Assembly: GCA_016203345.1 (NCBI GenBank)
Contig: JACQMZ010000063.1
Span: forward strand, 1 to 21,968
DNA from: Candidatus Woesearchaeota archaeon
GTDB lineage: Archaea > Nanobdellota > Nanobdellia > Woesearchaeales > ARS49
Reading direction: 5' to 3'
Length of the DNA stretch: 21,968 nt
How positions within the stretch are numbered: the stretch's first letter is position 1; every line of letters begins with the position of its first letter. Both the position numbers and the translations under genes were made by a program. Below the pieces are notes generated by a model that saw only the letters and a program-made list of their open reading frames with translations, had not been told where the DNA came from and made no database searches. Shown here piece by piece: positions 14,931-21,855 of the stretch.

Positions 14931-17144
14931 ATGCAACAACTTGCGTGCGTCATGCTTAAAGATTTCGAGCCACGCTTATACCAAGAGACCATCCTGAACA
15001 CGTGCAGCATCAAAAACACGCTCGTTGTTTTGCCGACAGGAATGGGCAAGACGGCAGTAGCGATGATGCTGGCAGCCCAGCGGTTGTCCCTGTATCCTAA
15101 CTCGAAAATTCTCTTCCTCGCACCCACCAAACCATTATGCGACCAGCACTATACTACTTTTCTCAAGCATCTGCACGTTCCGCCTGAAAAAATGGCGGTG
15201 TTTACAGGAGAAATCCCCCCAGACGAGCGAGCGGCACAATGGAACCAGCTCCAGTTCATCTTCAGCACGCCGCAAGGCCTTGAGAATGACGTGCTTGGCA
15301 GCAAAATCACACTCAAAAACGTCAGCCTGATCGTGTTCGACGAGGCACACCGAGCAGTTGGAGAATACGCATACGGCTGGCTCGCAAAGCAATACGTGAA
15401 GACAGCAAACTTCCCCCGCGTCCTCGCACTCACTGCAAGCCCAGGAAGCGAACTTGAAAAAATCACCGAAGTCTGCACCAACCTGTTCATCGAAGGAGTC
15501 GAAATCCGCACAGAAGACGACCCAGACGTTGCAGGATACGTGCAACCCATCACCATGCAATGGCTCAAAGTCAAGCTTCCCCCAGAATTCCTCGACATCA
15601 AAAAACAGTTGGACACGTGCGTGAAAAGCAAACTCAACGACATCAAGCAACTGGGACTTATCCAAACAACAGATTACGTGACCAAAAAGGACATTCTTGG
15701 ACTCACCGCAGGACTGCAAAAACAAATGGCTGCAGGAGATCGGACATTTGAAGTCCTGCGCGGCATTTCACTCGCGGCAGAAGTCATGAAAGTACACCAC
15801 GCCCTTGAACTCGTCGAAACACAAGGCATCGGATCACTGCAAAAGTATTTTGAAAAAATCGCAGGAGAAGCGCAACTTGGGAAATCGAAAGCAGTCAAAA
15901 ACCTTGCCATTGACATTCATTTCAAATCAGCTGCCATTAAGACACGCACGCTCTATGAGAAAAAAATCGAACACCCAAAACTCGCCGAAGCCACACGAAT
16001 AGTCAGCGAAGAACTCGCAAAAACCCCCCTTGCCAAAATCATTCTTTTCACACAATACAGAGACACCGGAGTCCTCCTCACGAACGAACTCAAAAAACTC
16101 CCTGGAGTTGTACCTGCTTTGTTTGTCGGACAAACCAAAAAAGGAACCACCGGCCTCTCGCAAAAGAAACAAAAAGAAATGATAGACCAATTCAGAGACG
16201 GACTTTACAACGTGCTCATAGCCACTTCAGTAGCAGAAGAAGGACTGGACATTCCCTGCGTCGACCTTGTCATGTTCTACGAACCCATCCCGTCAGCCAT
16301 CAGGCACATCCAGCGCAGGGGACGTACAGGCAGGCAAGACAAAGGACGCGTCATCATCCTTGTCGCGCAAGGCACACGAGACGAGGCATACTCGTTCTCT
16401 GCCAAGAAAAAAGAACAAACAATGAAAACAGTCCTCACCAGCATCAGAAACGTCATACCTGAACAACCCACACTCACCGCCTACGCGCCGTCAGACAACA
16501 AGATACGAATGTTTGCAGACTTTCGCGAAAAAGGATCAGGCGTGCTCAAACTCCTTGTTGACAAAGGCGTAGAACTCAAGCTTGACATGCTTGCCAGCGC
16601 AGATTACGTACTATCGGCACGAGTCGGCGTTGAATTCAAAACAACAGGAGACTTTGTAGACTCGCTCATCGATGGAAGACTTCTTGCGCAACTCAAAGAA
16701 ATCAAACGAAACTTCGAACGCCCACTCATCGTTGTTGAAGGCACACACGACATGTACACTATACGAAACATCCACCCAAACGCGCTCCGCGGCATGCTCG
16801 CCACGATCGCGGTTAGTTACGGCATTCCAATTCTTCAGACCAAAGATCCAGAAGATACTGCATCGCTCTTGCTCTCCATTGCGAAACGCGAACAAGAAGA
16901 AGGACCACGAGAATTCAGCTACCATGCAGACAAAAAACCAATGACGCTCAGAGAACAACAAGAATACCTCATTTCCTGCCTGCCAAATGTCGGGCCACAA
17001 CTGGCCAAGGCGTTATTGAATCACTTCGGCACAATCAGCGTGATTCTCAACGCCACAGAAAAACAATTGCGCGGCGTTAACGGAGTAGGAGAAAAAATAG
17101 CAAAAGGAATACGAGAAGTTGTTGAACAACGCTATCAAAACTGA
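14931..17144 (+). CDS. hef: Hef, XPF/FANCM-family helicase-nuclease
   Basis: Archaeal Hef acts at stalled replication forks: an SF2 helicase remodels the fork and an ERCC4 nuclease cuts it. 737 residues in full-length order. Helicase: LPTGMGKT at 34-41, DEAH at 137-140, TAS at 168-170, FTQYRDTG near 373, ATSVAEEGLDIP at 431-442 and QRRGRTGR at 461-468, with the helical insert between the two RecA domains (about 215-345). Nuclease: ADYVLSARVGVEFKTTGDF at 557-575, IDGRLLAQL at 580-588, IVVEG at 600-604. C-terminal tandem helix-hairpin-helix at about 680-732 (LPNVGPQLAKALL, VNGVGEKIAKGI). The nuclease signature GD..ERKxxxD reads AD..EFKxxxD here: the arginine is Phe569 and Gly is Ala557, while Asp558, Glu568, Lys570 and Asp574 remain. 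Its last 10 bp overlap a convergent gene. Confidence 0.94.
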   Translation: MQQLACVMLKDFEPRLYQETILNTCSIKNTLVVLPTGMGKTAVAMMLAAQRLSLYPNSKILFLAPTKPLCDQHYTTFLKHLHVPPEKMAVFTGEIPPDERAAQWNQLQFIFSTPQGLENDVLGSKITLKNVSLIVFDEAHRAVGEYAYGWLAKQYVKTANFPRVLALTASPGSELEKITEVCTNLFIEGVEIRTEDDPDVAGYVQPITMQWLKVKLPPEFLDIKKQLDTCVKSKLNDIKQLGLIQTTDYVTKKDILGLTAGLQKQMAAGDRTFEVLRGISLAAEVMKVHHALELVETQGIGSLQKYFEKIAGEAQLGKSKAVKNLAIDIHFKSAAIKTRTLYEKKIEHPKLAEATRIVSEELAKTPLAKIILFTQYRDTGVLLTNELKKLPGVVPALFVGQTKKGTTGLSQKKQKEMIDQFRDGLYNVLIATSVAEEGLDIPCVDLVMFYEPIPSAIRHIQRRGRTGRQDKGRVIILVAQGTRDEAYSFSAKKKEQTMKTVLTSIRNVIPEQPTLTAYAPSDNKIRMFADFREKGSGVLKLLVDKGVELKLDMLASADYVLSARVGVEFKTTGDFVDSLIDGRLLAQLKEIKRNFERPLIVVEGTHDMYTIRNIHPNALRGMLATIAVSYGIPILQTKDPEDTASLLLSIAKREQEEGPREFSYHADKKPMTLREQQEYLISCLPNVGPQLAKALLNHFGTISVILNATEKQLRGVNGVGEKIAKGIREVVEQRYQN

Positions 17145-17917
17145 GTGCAACACCTTATCGAGCGTCTACTGAGTGACGGGCCGCTGCTAAAAACAGATGC
17201 GGAATCAAGCCTTCCCTGGAAGGTTCTACCAAAATGTTCTCTGCAGAACATTCTCAACCGGACATCGCTCTGAGCAGCCGGCAACGGATTCTGCAAAGAA
17301 GTACTCTGACTCGCAGTAAGCTGTGCGGTCCGGCAAGACACAGGCGCAATGCCCTTCGTCTCAGTCGTCTCAGATTTGTTTTTCAAATCAGGTTGATCTT
17401 TTACTACAGGCTGCTTTACAGGTGGAGAAGGCAATTTTTTAGTCAAATCTCCAGACACGGCCTTTACGCCTCCAGACCGAGCCAGTCGCACAAGAGACAA
17501 CGCACGATCAAGATCTGCACGACCCTTGTTGAAATTCGTCTGCCTATTCGAGATTGAACGCGTGCCACCGAGAACAAAACTGTTCTTTGCACTTTCAGCA
17601 GCCGCAATCGCATCATCAATACGACGGTCCATCCCTGGCTGAACAGCCCTTTGCGCCTGCTTCAACGCGTACACTGCCTGCTTTAACTCACTCACGCCAG
17701 CGTTAATCGCAACCTGCGTCACCACACTCGCCGACGGCCCAAGAACCTCATACGCCAATAACAAATGATCCTCTGCCTCAGCCAAAGCCTCAGACAACGA
17801 CAAGGTTACGAGACCAGACACAAGCCCGGTACTTGCAGAACCCCACATCAAAAACACGCCAACTACAGCTACAAGAAAAACCAAGACAGCTATAGGCCAT
17901 TCACTGTTTTTTTGCAT
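17135..17917 (-). CDS. Hypothetical protein with N-terminal membrane anchor
   Basis: About 260 residues from the ATG at 17917; not recognised. One hydrophobic segment close to the N-terminus (WPIAVLVFLVAVVGVFLMWG, about residues 6-26) with a weak signal-anchor pattern suggests the rest is outside. Residues about 40-140 are alanine-rich and helical (ALAEAEDHLLLAYEVLG, ELKQAVYALKQAQRAV), then a Pro/Lys linker (KKLPSPPVKQPVVKDQ), and a distinct C-terminal 75 residues with four cysteines (VSCRTAQL, MFCREHF, RCC). The composition change at the linker could mean a separate small domain. The longest ORF starts nine bases upstream at TTG, but the ATG fits better. A weak TATA-like CTTTCAAT lies about 26 nt upstream. 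It overlaps hef tail to tail by 10 bp. Confidence 0.65.
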   Translation of the reverse strand: MQKNSEWPIAVLVFLVAVVGVFLMWGSASTGLVSGLVTLSLSEALAEAEDHLLLAYEVLGPSASVVTQVAINAGVSELKQAVYALKQAQRAVQPGMDRRIDDAIAAAESAKNSFVLGGTRSISNRQTNFNKGRADLDRALSLVRLARSGGVKAVSGDLTKKLPSPPVKQPVVKDQPDLKNKSETTETKGIAPVSCRTAQLTASQSTSLQNPLPAAQSDVRLRMFCREHFGRTFQGRLDSASVFSSGPSLSRRSIRCCTQF

Positions 17918-17976
17918 ACGACACAAAAAATCCTGGCATTGAAAGATTTTGCGCAGTATTTGTACACGAAATACGT

Positions 17977-18819
17977 TTAGAATTTCAACTGGTGCAACCG
18001 CTCGACTCTCTTGTGCAATGGAGGGTGCGTGCTGAGCAGGCTCATGATTGCATTGCCGGAGAACGGATTTACTATAAATAGAGACGACGTTGCCGGCGAA
18101 CCCACACGCATCGGATGATGACGCACGCCCATCTCTAATTTCTTCAGCGCAGACGCCAAGGGCTTGCCATCCTTGATAAGATGCGCACCAGACTCATCTG
18201 CCAAGTACTCCCGCGAACGGCTAATGGCCATCTGAATAAGCATAGCCATGATTGGCGTAATAATAGCCAAAACAAGCAAACCGATGGGGTTACGACCCCC
18301 ATCATCACGACCGCCGCCGAAAAACGCAGCAAACTGCGCCATGTGCGCAAGATACGAAATCACACCAGCCATGGTCGCAGCAATCGTAACAACGAGAGTA
18401 TCACGGTTTTTCACATGGGAAATCTCGTGAGCAAGCACGCCACGCAACTCATCATCAGACAACAACGACATAATGCCCTCAGTCGCCGCCACAGACGCAT
18501 GCGAAGGCGAACGACCTGTCGCAAACGCATTCGGCGTATCAATAGGAATCACGTACACTTTCGGCTTAGGAATCCCTGCCTTGTGCGCAAGCTCCTCCAC
18601 CATCTTATGAAGCTTATGATACTGAGATTTTTTTGCTTCCTGCGCACCATACATCGCGAGAGCAATCCTGTCAGAAAAAAAATACATGCCAAAATTCATC
18701 AAGCCCGCAAACACCAAAGCGACAGTCAACCCACCCCTGCCGCCTATCATGCCACCTACCCCCAACATCAGACCTGTAAGCAGACCTAACAGTGCGACGG
18801 TTTTAAGCTGGTTGAACAT
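17977..18819 (-). CDS. htpX: HtpX-like membrane zinc metalloprotease (M48)
   Basis: A membrane-integrated zinc protease that degrades misfolded membrane proteins. 280 residues, usual for the family. Two N-terminal membrane segments (about 5-25 and 30-50), cytoplasmic active site HEISH at 131-135 with the third zinc ligand Glu204 in SREYLADESGA, and two further hydrophobic segments (about 141-168 and 178-199). The substrate-cleft segment DTPNAFATGRSPSHASVAAT at 94-113 is typical. It ends with the family motif STHPPLHKRVERL. Transcription is leaderless from the TATA box at 18841-18850, divergent from the primase gene. Stress regulation is known for bacterial HtpX but nothing in this promoter shows it. 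Confidence 0.95.
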   Translation of the reverse strand: MFNQLKTVALLGLLTGLMLGVGGMIGGRGGLTVALVFAGLMNFGMYFFSDRIALAMYGAQEAKKSQYHKLHKMVEELAHKAGIPKPKVYVIPIDTPNAFATGRSPSHASVAATEGIMSLLSDDELRGVLAHEISHVKNRDTLVVTIAATMAGVISYLAHMAQFAAFFGGGRDDGGRNPIGLLVLAIITPIMAMLIQMAISRSREYLADESGAHLIKDGKPLASALKKLEMGVRHHPMRVGSPATSSLFIVNPFSGNAIMSLLSTHPPLHKRVERLHQLKF

Positions 18820-18840
18820 GATGTAATAATCACGGCAGGG

Positions 18841-18850
18841 GCTTAAATAC
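18841..18850 (-). promoter_or_regulatory. TATA box of htpX
   Basis: Minus strand reads GTATTTAAGC, centred 26.5 nt before the ATG at 18819. Confidence 0.72.
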
Positions 18851-18859
18851 TTTATGTAC

Positions 18860-18905
18860 GAATTTTGCGAATTCGGACGCTACGCGTCCTCATTCAGCAA
18901 AATTC
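18860..18905 (+). repeat. Palindromic repeat element, copy 8
   Basis: The cleanest copy: GAATTTTGC/GCAAAATTC outer stem, GAAT/ATTC middle stem with the unpaired A, inner GGACGC/GCGTCC hairpin with a 3-nt loop. It lies between the divergent TATA boxes of htpX and the primase gene, so it is in the 5' region of both. Confidence 0.92.
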
Positions 18906-18946
18906 TGGTTCTGTGAAATTTTCAAAAAGTTAATCACTACGGGAGC

Positions 18947-18956
18947 ATTTTTAAAA
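18947..18956 (+). promoter_or_regulatory. TATA box of the primase gene
   Basis: ATTTTTAAAA is centred 26.5 nt before the ATG at 18978, indicating a leaderless transcript. Confidence 0.75.
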
Positions 18957-18977
18957 CGACAATCAACCCAATGTAGC

Positions 18978-20336
18978 ATGGGCATCCCTCTGTCTGCACT
19001 CCTTCAGCACTACAAGCGCCCAGAAATCCAAAACGCGCTCGTGGCAGGCGCAGACAACAAAGAAGTAGCAGTCAAGTTCGGAGACAAAGGATTTGGCAAG
19101 CGACCAGACACGCTCACCTACCCCAACGACGTCCTCAACTTTGCCAAAAAAGGAGCAACCAGCTTCCACGCCAGCGAAGAACACTGGACAAACCCACTTC
19201 AACTCCAGCCAGGAGTGCCAAAAAAAGAACTAGACAACCTCAGAAGCGGATGGGACCTCATACTCGACATCGACTGCACCATCCTTGACTATTCAAAAAT
19301 CGCCGCAGACCTGCTCATTCAAGCACTTCAACACTACGACATAGACACGTTCGGCATCAAGTTCAGCGGCAACCACGGCTTCCACATCGGCGTGCCCCGA
19401 ACGTCATTTCCTACACGCGTACATGGCATGGACACCAAAAACCTCTTCCCTGACGGCCCCAGAAGGATAGCAGCATTCCTCGGCGCAAAAATCAAACTCT
19501 TCCTTGCAGAAAAAATCCTTGAATACGAACCAATACACACGATCGCAAAGCGACTCAACAAACCAGTTGCGGAAATCGTGCAAAACAACCAGCTCAACCC
19601 GTACGCCATCCTTGCCATCGACACAGTCCTCATCAGCAGCAGACACCTCTACCGCATGGCATACTCCTTCAACGAAAAATCAGGCCTTGTCAGCACACCC
19701 ATCAAGCCAAAAGACGTGCTCAACTTTGACAAAAAAACCGCACAATGGGACAGAATCGGCGAAGTGCGACCATTCCTGACCAGCTCAAAAAGCCAAGAAG
19801 CGGTGAAATTAATTACCGAAAGCTTTGACTACACCGCAGACACCAACCTCATCATGGAAGAAGAAAAAAAACACGCAGACATCGAAGACATCACCACGTC
19901 CATACCAGTCGAACACTTCCCGCCCTGCATAAAACTCCTCCTCCAAGGCATGCAAGACGGCAAAAAAAGGTCGCTCTTCGTCCTGACAAACTTCCTTTCC
20001 AGCGTCGGGTGGAACAAAGAACAAATCACCGCACTCGTGCAGGAATGGAACAAAAAAAACCCAGAACAACTCCGCGAAGTCCTCATCCAAGGACACTTAC
20101 GGTATCACGATCCCCACCAGAAAAAAATGCCACCCAACTGCGCAAACCCCGCATACTACCCAAGCCTCAACATCTGCAAACCAGACAACCTCTGCAAGAA
20201 AATAAAAAACCCTGTGAATTACGCAATTGTGAAGTTCAAACAAAAGAATTTTGCGAATTCGGACGCTGCGCGCCCTCATTCAGCAAAATTCAAGCGAAAA
20301 AATGATGACGACAACTATAACGATGACTACGCATAA
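18978..20336 (+). CDS. priS: Fused archaeal DNA primase: PriS catalytic domain plus PriL-type Fe-S domain
   Basis: Makes RNA/DNA primers for replication. 452 residues. The first part is PriS: catalytic Asp97/Asp99 in LILDIDC, SGNHGFHIGV at 130-139 (nucleotide-binding SGxxGxH), and a third acidic site Asp215 in AIDTVLISSRHLYRMAYSFN followed by EKSGLVSTP. From about 314 the sequence changes to what looks like the C-terminal domain of PriL: PPCIKLLLQGM, a helical FVLTNFLSSVGWNKEQI, LRYHD, PPNC, NIC and LCKKIKNPVNY. Cysteines 317, 388, 400 and 406 would bind a 4Fe-4S cluster. The PriL N-terminal scaffold is absent. Such one-chain primases are known from Nanoarchaeum-type DPANN archaea. Residues about 423-438 are encoded by a palindromic repeat, followed by an Asp/Asn-rich tail. 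Confidence 0.9.
   Translation: MGIPLSALLQHYKRPEIQNALVAGADNKEVAVKFGDKGFGKRPDTLTYPNDVLNFAKKGATSFHASEEHWTNPLQLQPGVPKKELDNLRSGWDLILDIDCTILDYSKIAADLLIQALQHYDIDTFGIKFSGNHGFHIGVPRTSFPTRVHGMDTKNLFPDGPRRIAAFLGAKIKLFLAEKILEYEPIHTIAKRLNKPVAEIVQNNQLNPYAILAIDTVLISSRHLYRMAYSFNEKSGLVSTPIKPKDVLNFDKKTAQWDRIGEVRPFLTSSKSQEAVKLITESFDYTADTNLIMEEEKKHADIEDITTSIPVEHFPPCIKLLLQGMQDGKKRSLFVLTNFLSSVGWNKEQITALVQEWNKKNPEQLREVLIQGHLRYHDPHQKKMPPNCANPAYYPSLNICKPDNLCKKIKNPVNYAIVKFKQKNFANSDAARPHSAKFKRKNDDDNYNDDYA
20246..20291 (+). repeat. Palindromic repeat element, copy 9, inside the primase gene
   Basis: GAATTTTGC/GCAAAATTC outer stem, GAAT/ATTC with the unpaired A, inner GGACGC/GCGCCC with one A-C mismatch. It is nearly identical to copy 8 located about 1.4 kb upstream. 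It is read in frame as codons 423-438 of the primase, after the conserved end of the Fe-S domain. Confidence 0.92.
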
Positions 20337-20354
20337 TTACTCAGGCGAACATTA

Positions 20355-20753
20355 TTAAACTTGACTTCTGCACACGCCATCCAGACAGAACGAGTCTCCT
20401 GCGCACACGTTCATTGACCGCTCATCGCACGACTCGCCAACACCTGCGCGCTCCTTGCACAACGAATTATGGCAGAGCAAGGGAGACGCGCACTGCAAGT
20501 CCTCGTGATTGCACCTGCCGCCTTTCTCAGTCTCAAGCAACACGCACATGCCAGACATGCACTGCAAAGGCTCCACGCACGCGCCAGGCAAATCACACGC
20601 GTCGCCAATGCCACCCAAGCCATAGACTGTCAAGAAAGACGGCACTTCGCCCTCGTAAATGATCACGTTGAACACAGCCACACTCGCAATGATCAACAAA
20701 ATAGCGTACACGAACGTACGCGCCATGCTTTGCACAGGCTCATCCCGATTCAT
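20355..20753 (-). CDS. Small membrane-anchored protein with three four-cysteine repeats
   Basis: 132 residues; not recognised by name. A hydrophobic segment at about 11-33 (RTFVYAILLIIASVAVFNVII) anchors it, with the rest probably outside. All 12 cysteines lie in three tandem repeats: C-x5-C-x5-C-x4-C (ACDLPGACVEPLQCMSGMCV), C-x6-C-x5-C-x4-C (RCNHEDLQCASPLLCHNSLC) and C-x7-C-x5-C-x4-C (SCDERSMNVCAGDSFCLDGV and the Cys after it). The spacing resembles disulfide-rich dickkopf/EB-like modules of secreted proteins; homology is not claimed. A TATA box lies at 20777-20784. It converges with the primase gene, 18 bp between stops. Likely a disulfide-stabilised surface protein, possibly binding or adhesive (inference). 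Confidence 0.75.
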   Translation of the reverse strand: MNRDEPVQSMARTFVYAILLIIASVAVFNVIIYEGEVPSFLTVYGLGGIGDACDLPGACVEPLQCMSGMCVLLETEKGGRCNHEDLQCASPLLCHNSLCKERAGVGESCDERSMNVCAGDSFCLDGVCRSQV

Positions 20754-20776
20754 ACCACTCCTACAAGTACAAGTAG

Positions 20777-20784
20777 TATAAAAA
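20777..20784 (-). promoter_or_regulatory. TATA box of the cysteine-repeat gene
   Basis: Minus strand reads TTTTTATA, about 27 nt before the ATG at 20753. It lies just past the stop of the upstream kinase gene, so the small gene has its own promoter. Two ACAAGT direct repeats (about 20763-20774) sit between box and start. Confidence 0.7.
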
Positions 20785-20786
20785 TT

Positions 20787-21776
20787 CTAACAATGATGTC
20801 TGCAATCTACTATCAGATCCAAATCGCTGATGCGATGCGGAAGACGAGGACCCATCACTTCACACACTCGCGCGGCAACATAGCCACCACACAACGCCGC
20901 CGTGTGCAATTGACCTGTCATCAGCAATCCATAATAAAAGCCAGCACGCTGAGCATCACCTGCACCAGTCGTGTCACGCAAAGAGGTGCGCGCCGCAGGC
21001 ACGTGCAGCACTGCATTCTTTGAAGCCACCAGTGTTCCCAGTGAGCCCACTGTCACAACAGCAAGCGCACACAGTCCTGCCATCTTCCGTGCTGCGTGCT
21101 TCACGTCGCTCTCGCCAGCAAAACTCAGAGCCTCATCCTCGTTGCCAAACACGACATCAACACATTCCTTCACAAGATCCTGATAAAAGTCACACTCGCT
21201 TGCAACCATCTTGCTATTTGCCAAGTCCAGCCCAACTCTCACCCCTACGTTTCGAGCAACACGCATCGCGTGCAGAGCTGAAGCACGCATACCACCCTGC
21301 AATTCGTACACAGACGTGTGAAAAACGCCAGCACGCTCAATTTCCTCCACTGGCACGTGCGCGATGTGATAATCCTGTGCGCACCCCAAATCAAACACCA
21401 TGGTCCGCTGCGCGTCAGGCGTCACAAAACTAAACACTGTGCCAGTCACACCATCCCGCGACACCACCCTGTCCTTCACTCCTGCCCTCACCATCTCCTG
21501 CCTATACAAACAACCAGCACTGTCGTTTCCAGCAGCGCCACACGCCACCGTCTCCAAGCCAACCAGCGCAGCATTAGCCATGACATTTCCAACAGAACCG
21601 CCAGGCACCAGCACAGGCGGAACAGGCGATTCTTCCGCAAACTTTCGCGCAAACGCAACCCTTGCAGGATCATCACTCGCCTCGCCTTTACTCATTCCAA
21701 AACTTGTGATCACCTCATCAGACACCTGATACAAAGCGTCTACAAGAACATTTGACAACCCCACAAGATGAGACAT
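20787..21776 (-). CDS. PfkB-family carbohydrate/nucleoside kinase
   Basis: 329 residues from the ATG at 21776. It uses ATP to phosphorylate a sugar or nucleoside hydroxyl. Motifs: GLSNVLVDAL at the N-terminus, PGGSVGNVMANAALVG at 58-73 (first PfkB signature), VTPDAQRTMVFDLG near 118-131, FGNEDEALSF near 210-219 and DTTGAGDAQRAGF at 268-280, the second signature with Asp274 as catalytic base. The overall pattern (SVYELQGGMRASALHAMRVA, NExE) is closest to the adenosine-kinase-like branch of the family, but the substrate remains uncertain. The reading frame is open for 53 more codons upstream, yet those codons give no family sequence, and the TATA box at 21799-21807 supports the ATG at 21776. 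Confidence 0.88.
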   Translation of the reverse strand: MSHLVGLSNVLVDALYQVSDEVITSFGMSKGEASDDPARVAFARKFAEESPVPPVLVPGGSVGNVMANAALVGLETVACGAAGNDSAGCLYRQEMVRAGVKDRVVSRDGVTGTVFSFVTPDAQRTMVFDLGCAQDYHIAHVPVEEIERAGVFHTSVYELQGGMRASALHAMRVARNVGVRVGLDLANSKMVASECDFYQDLVKECVDVVFGNEDEALSFAGESDVKHAARKMAGLCALAVVTVGSLGTLVASKNAVLHVPAARTSLRDTTGAGDAQRAGFYYGLLMTGQLHTAALCGGYVAARVCEVMGPRLPHRISDLDLIVDCRHHC

Positions 21777-21798
21777 GAATAGTGGATTTAGGTGAATG

Positions 21799-21807
21799 AA
21801 TAAAAAG
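21799..21807 (-). promoter_or_regulatory. TATA box of the PfkB kinase gene
   Basis: Minus strand reads CTTTTTATT, centred about 27 nt before the ATG at 21776. Confidence 0.65.
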
Positions 21808-21823
21808 ATTACTCTTAGCGGAA

Positions 21824-21833
21824 TATTTTTAAC
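21824..21833 (+). promoter_or_regulatory. TATA box of the gene cut by the window end
   Basis: TATTTTTAAC is centred about 27 nt before the ATG at 21856. It is divergent from, and within 20 bp of, the kinase TATA box. Confidence 0.6.
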
Positions 21834-21855
21834 GCTGATGACGCCTGTCCGCCGC

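Noticed and set aside
293..18905. The palindromes read as ordinary transcription terminators
   Set aside because: Copies occur upstream of genes and between divergent promoters, one is within a coding sequence, and only copy 4 is followed by a clear T tract.
293..20291. The dispersed palindromes read as a CRISPR array
   Set aside because: Copies are separated by 80 bp to several kilobases, lie between ordinary genes, and have no regular spacers or cas genes nearby.
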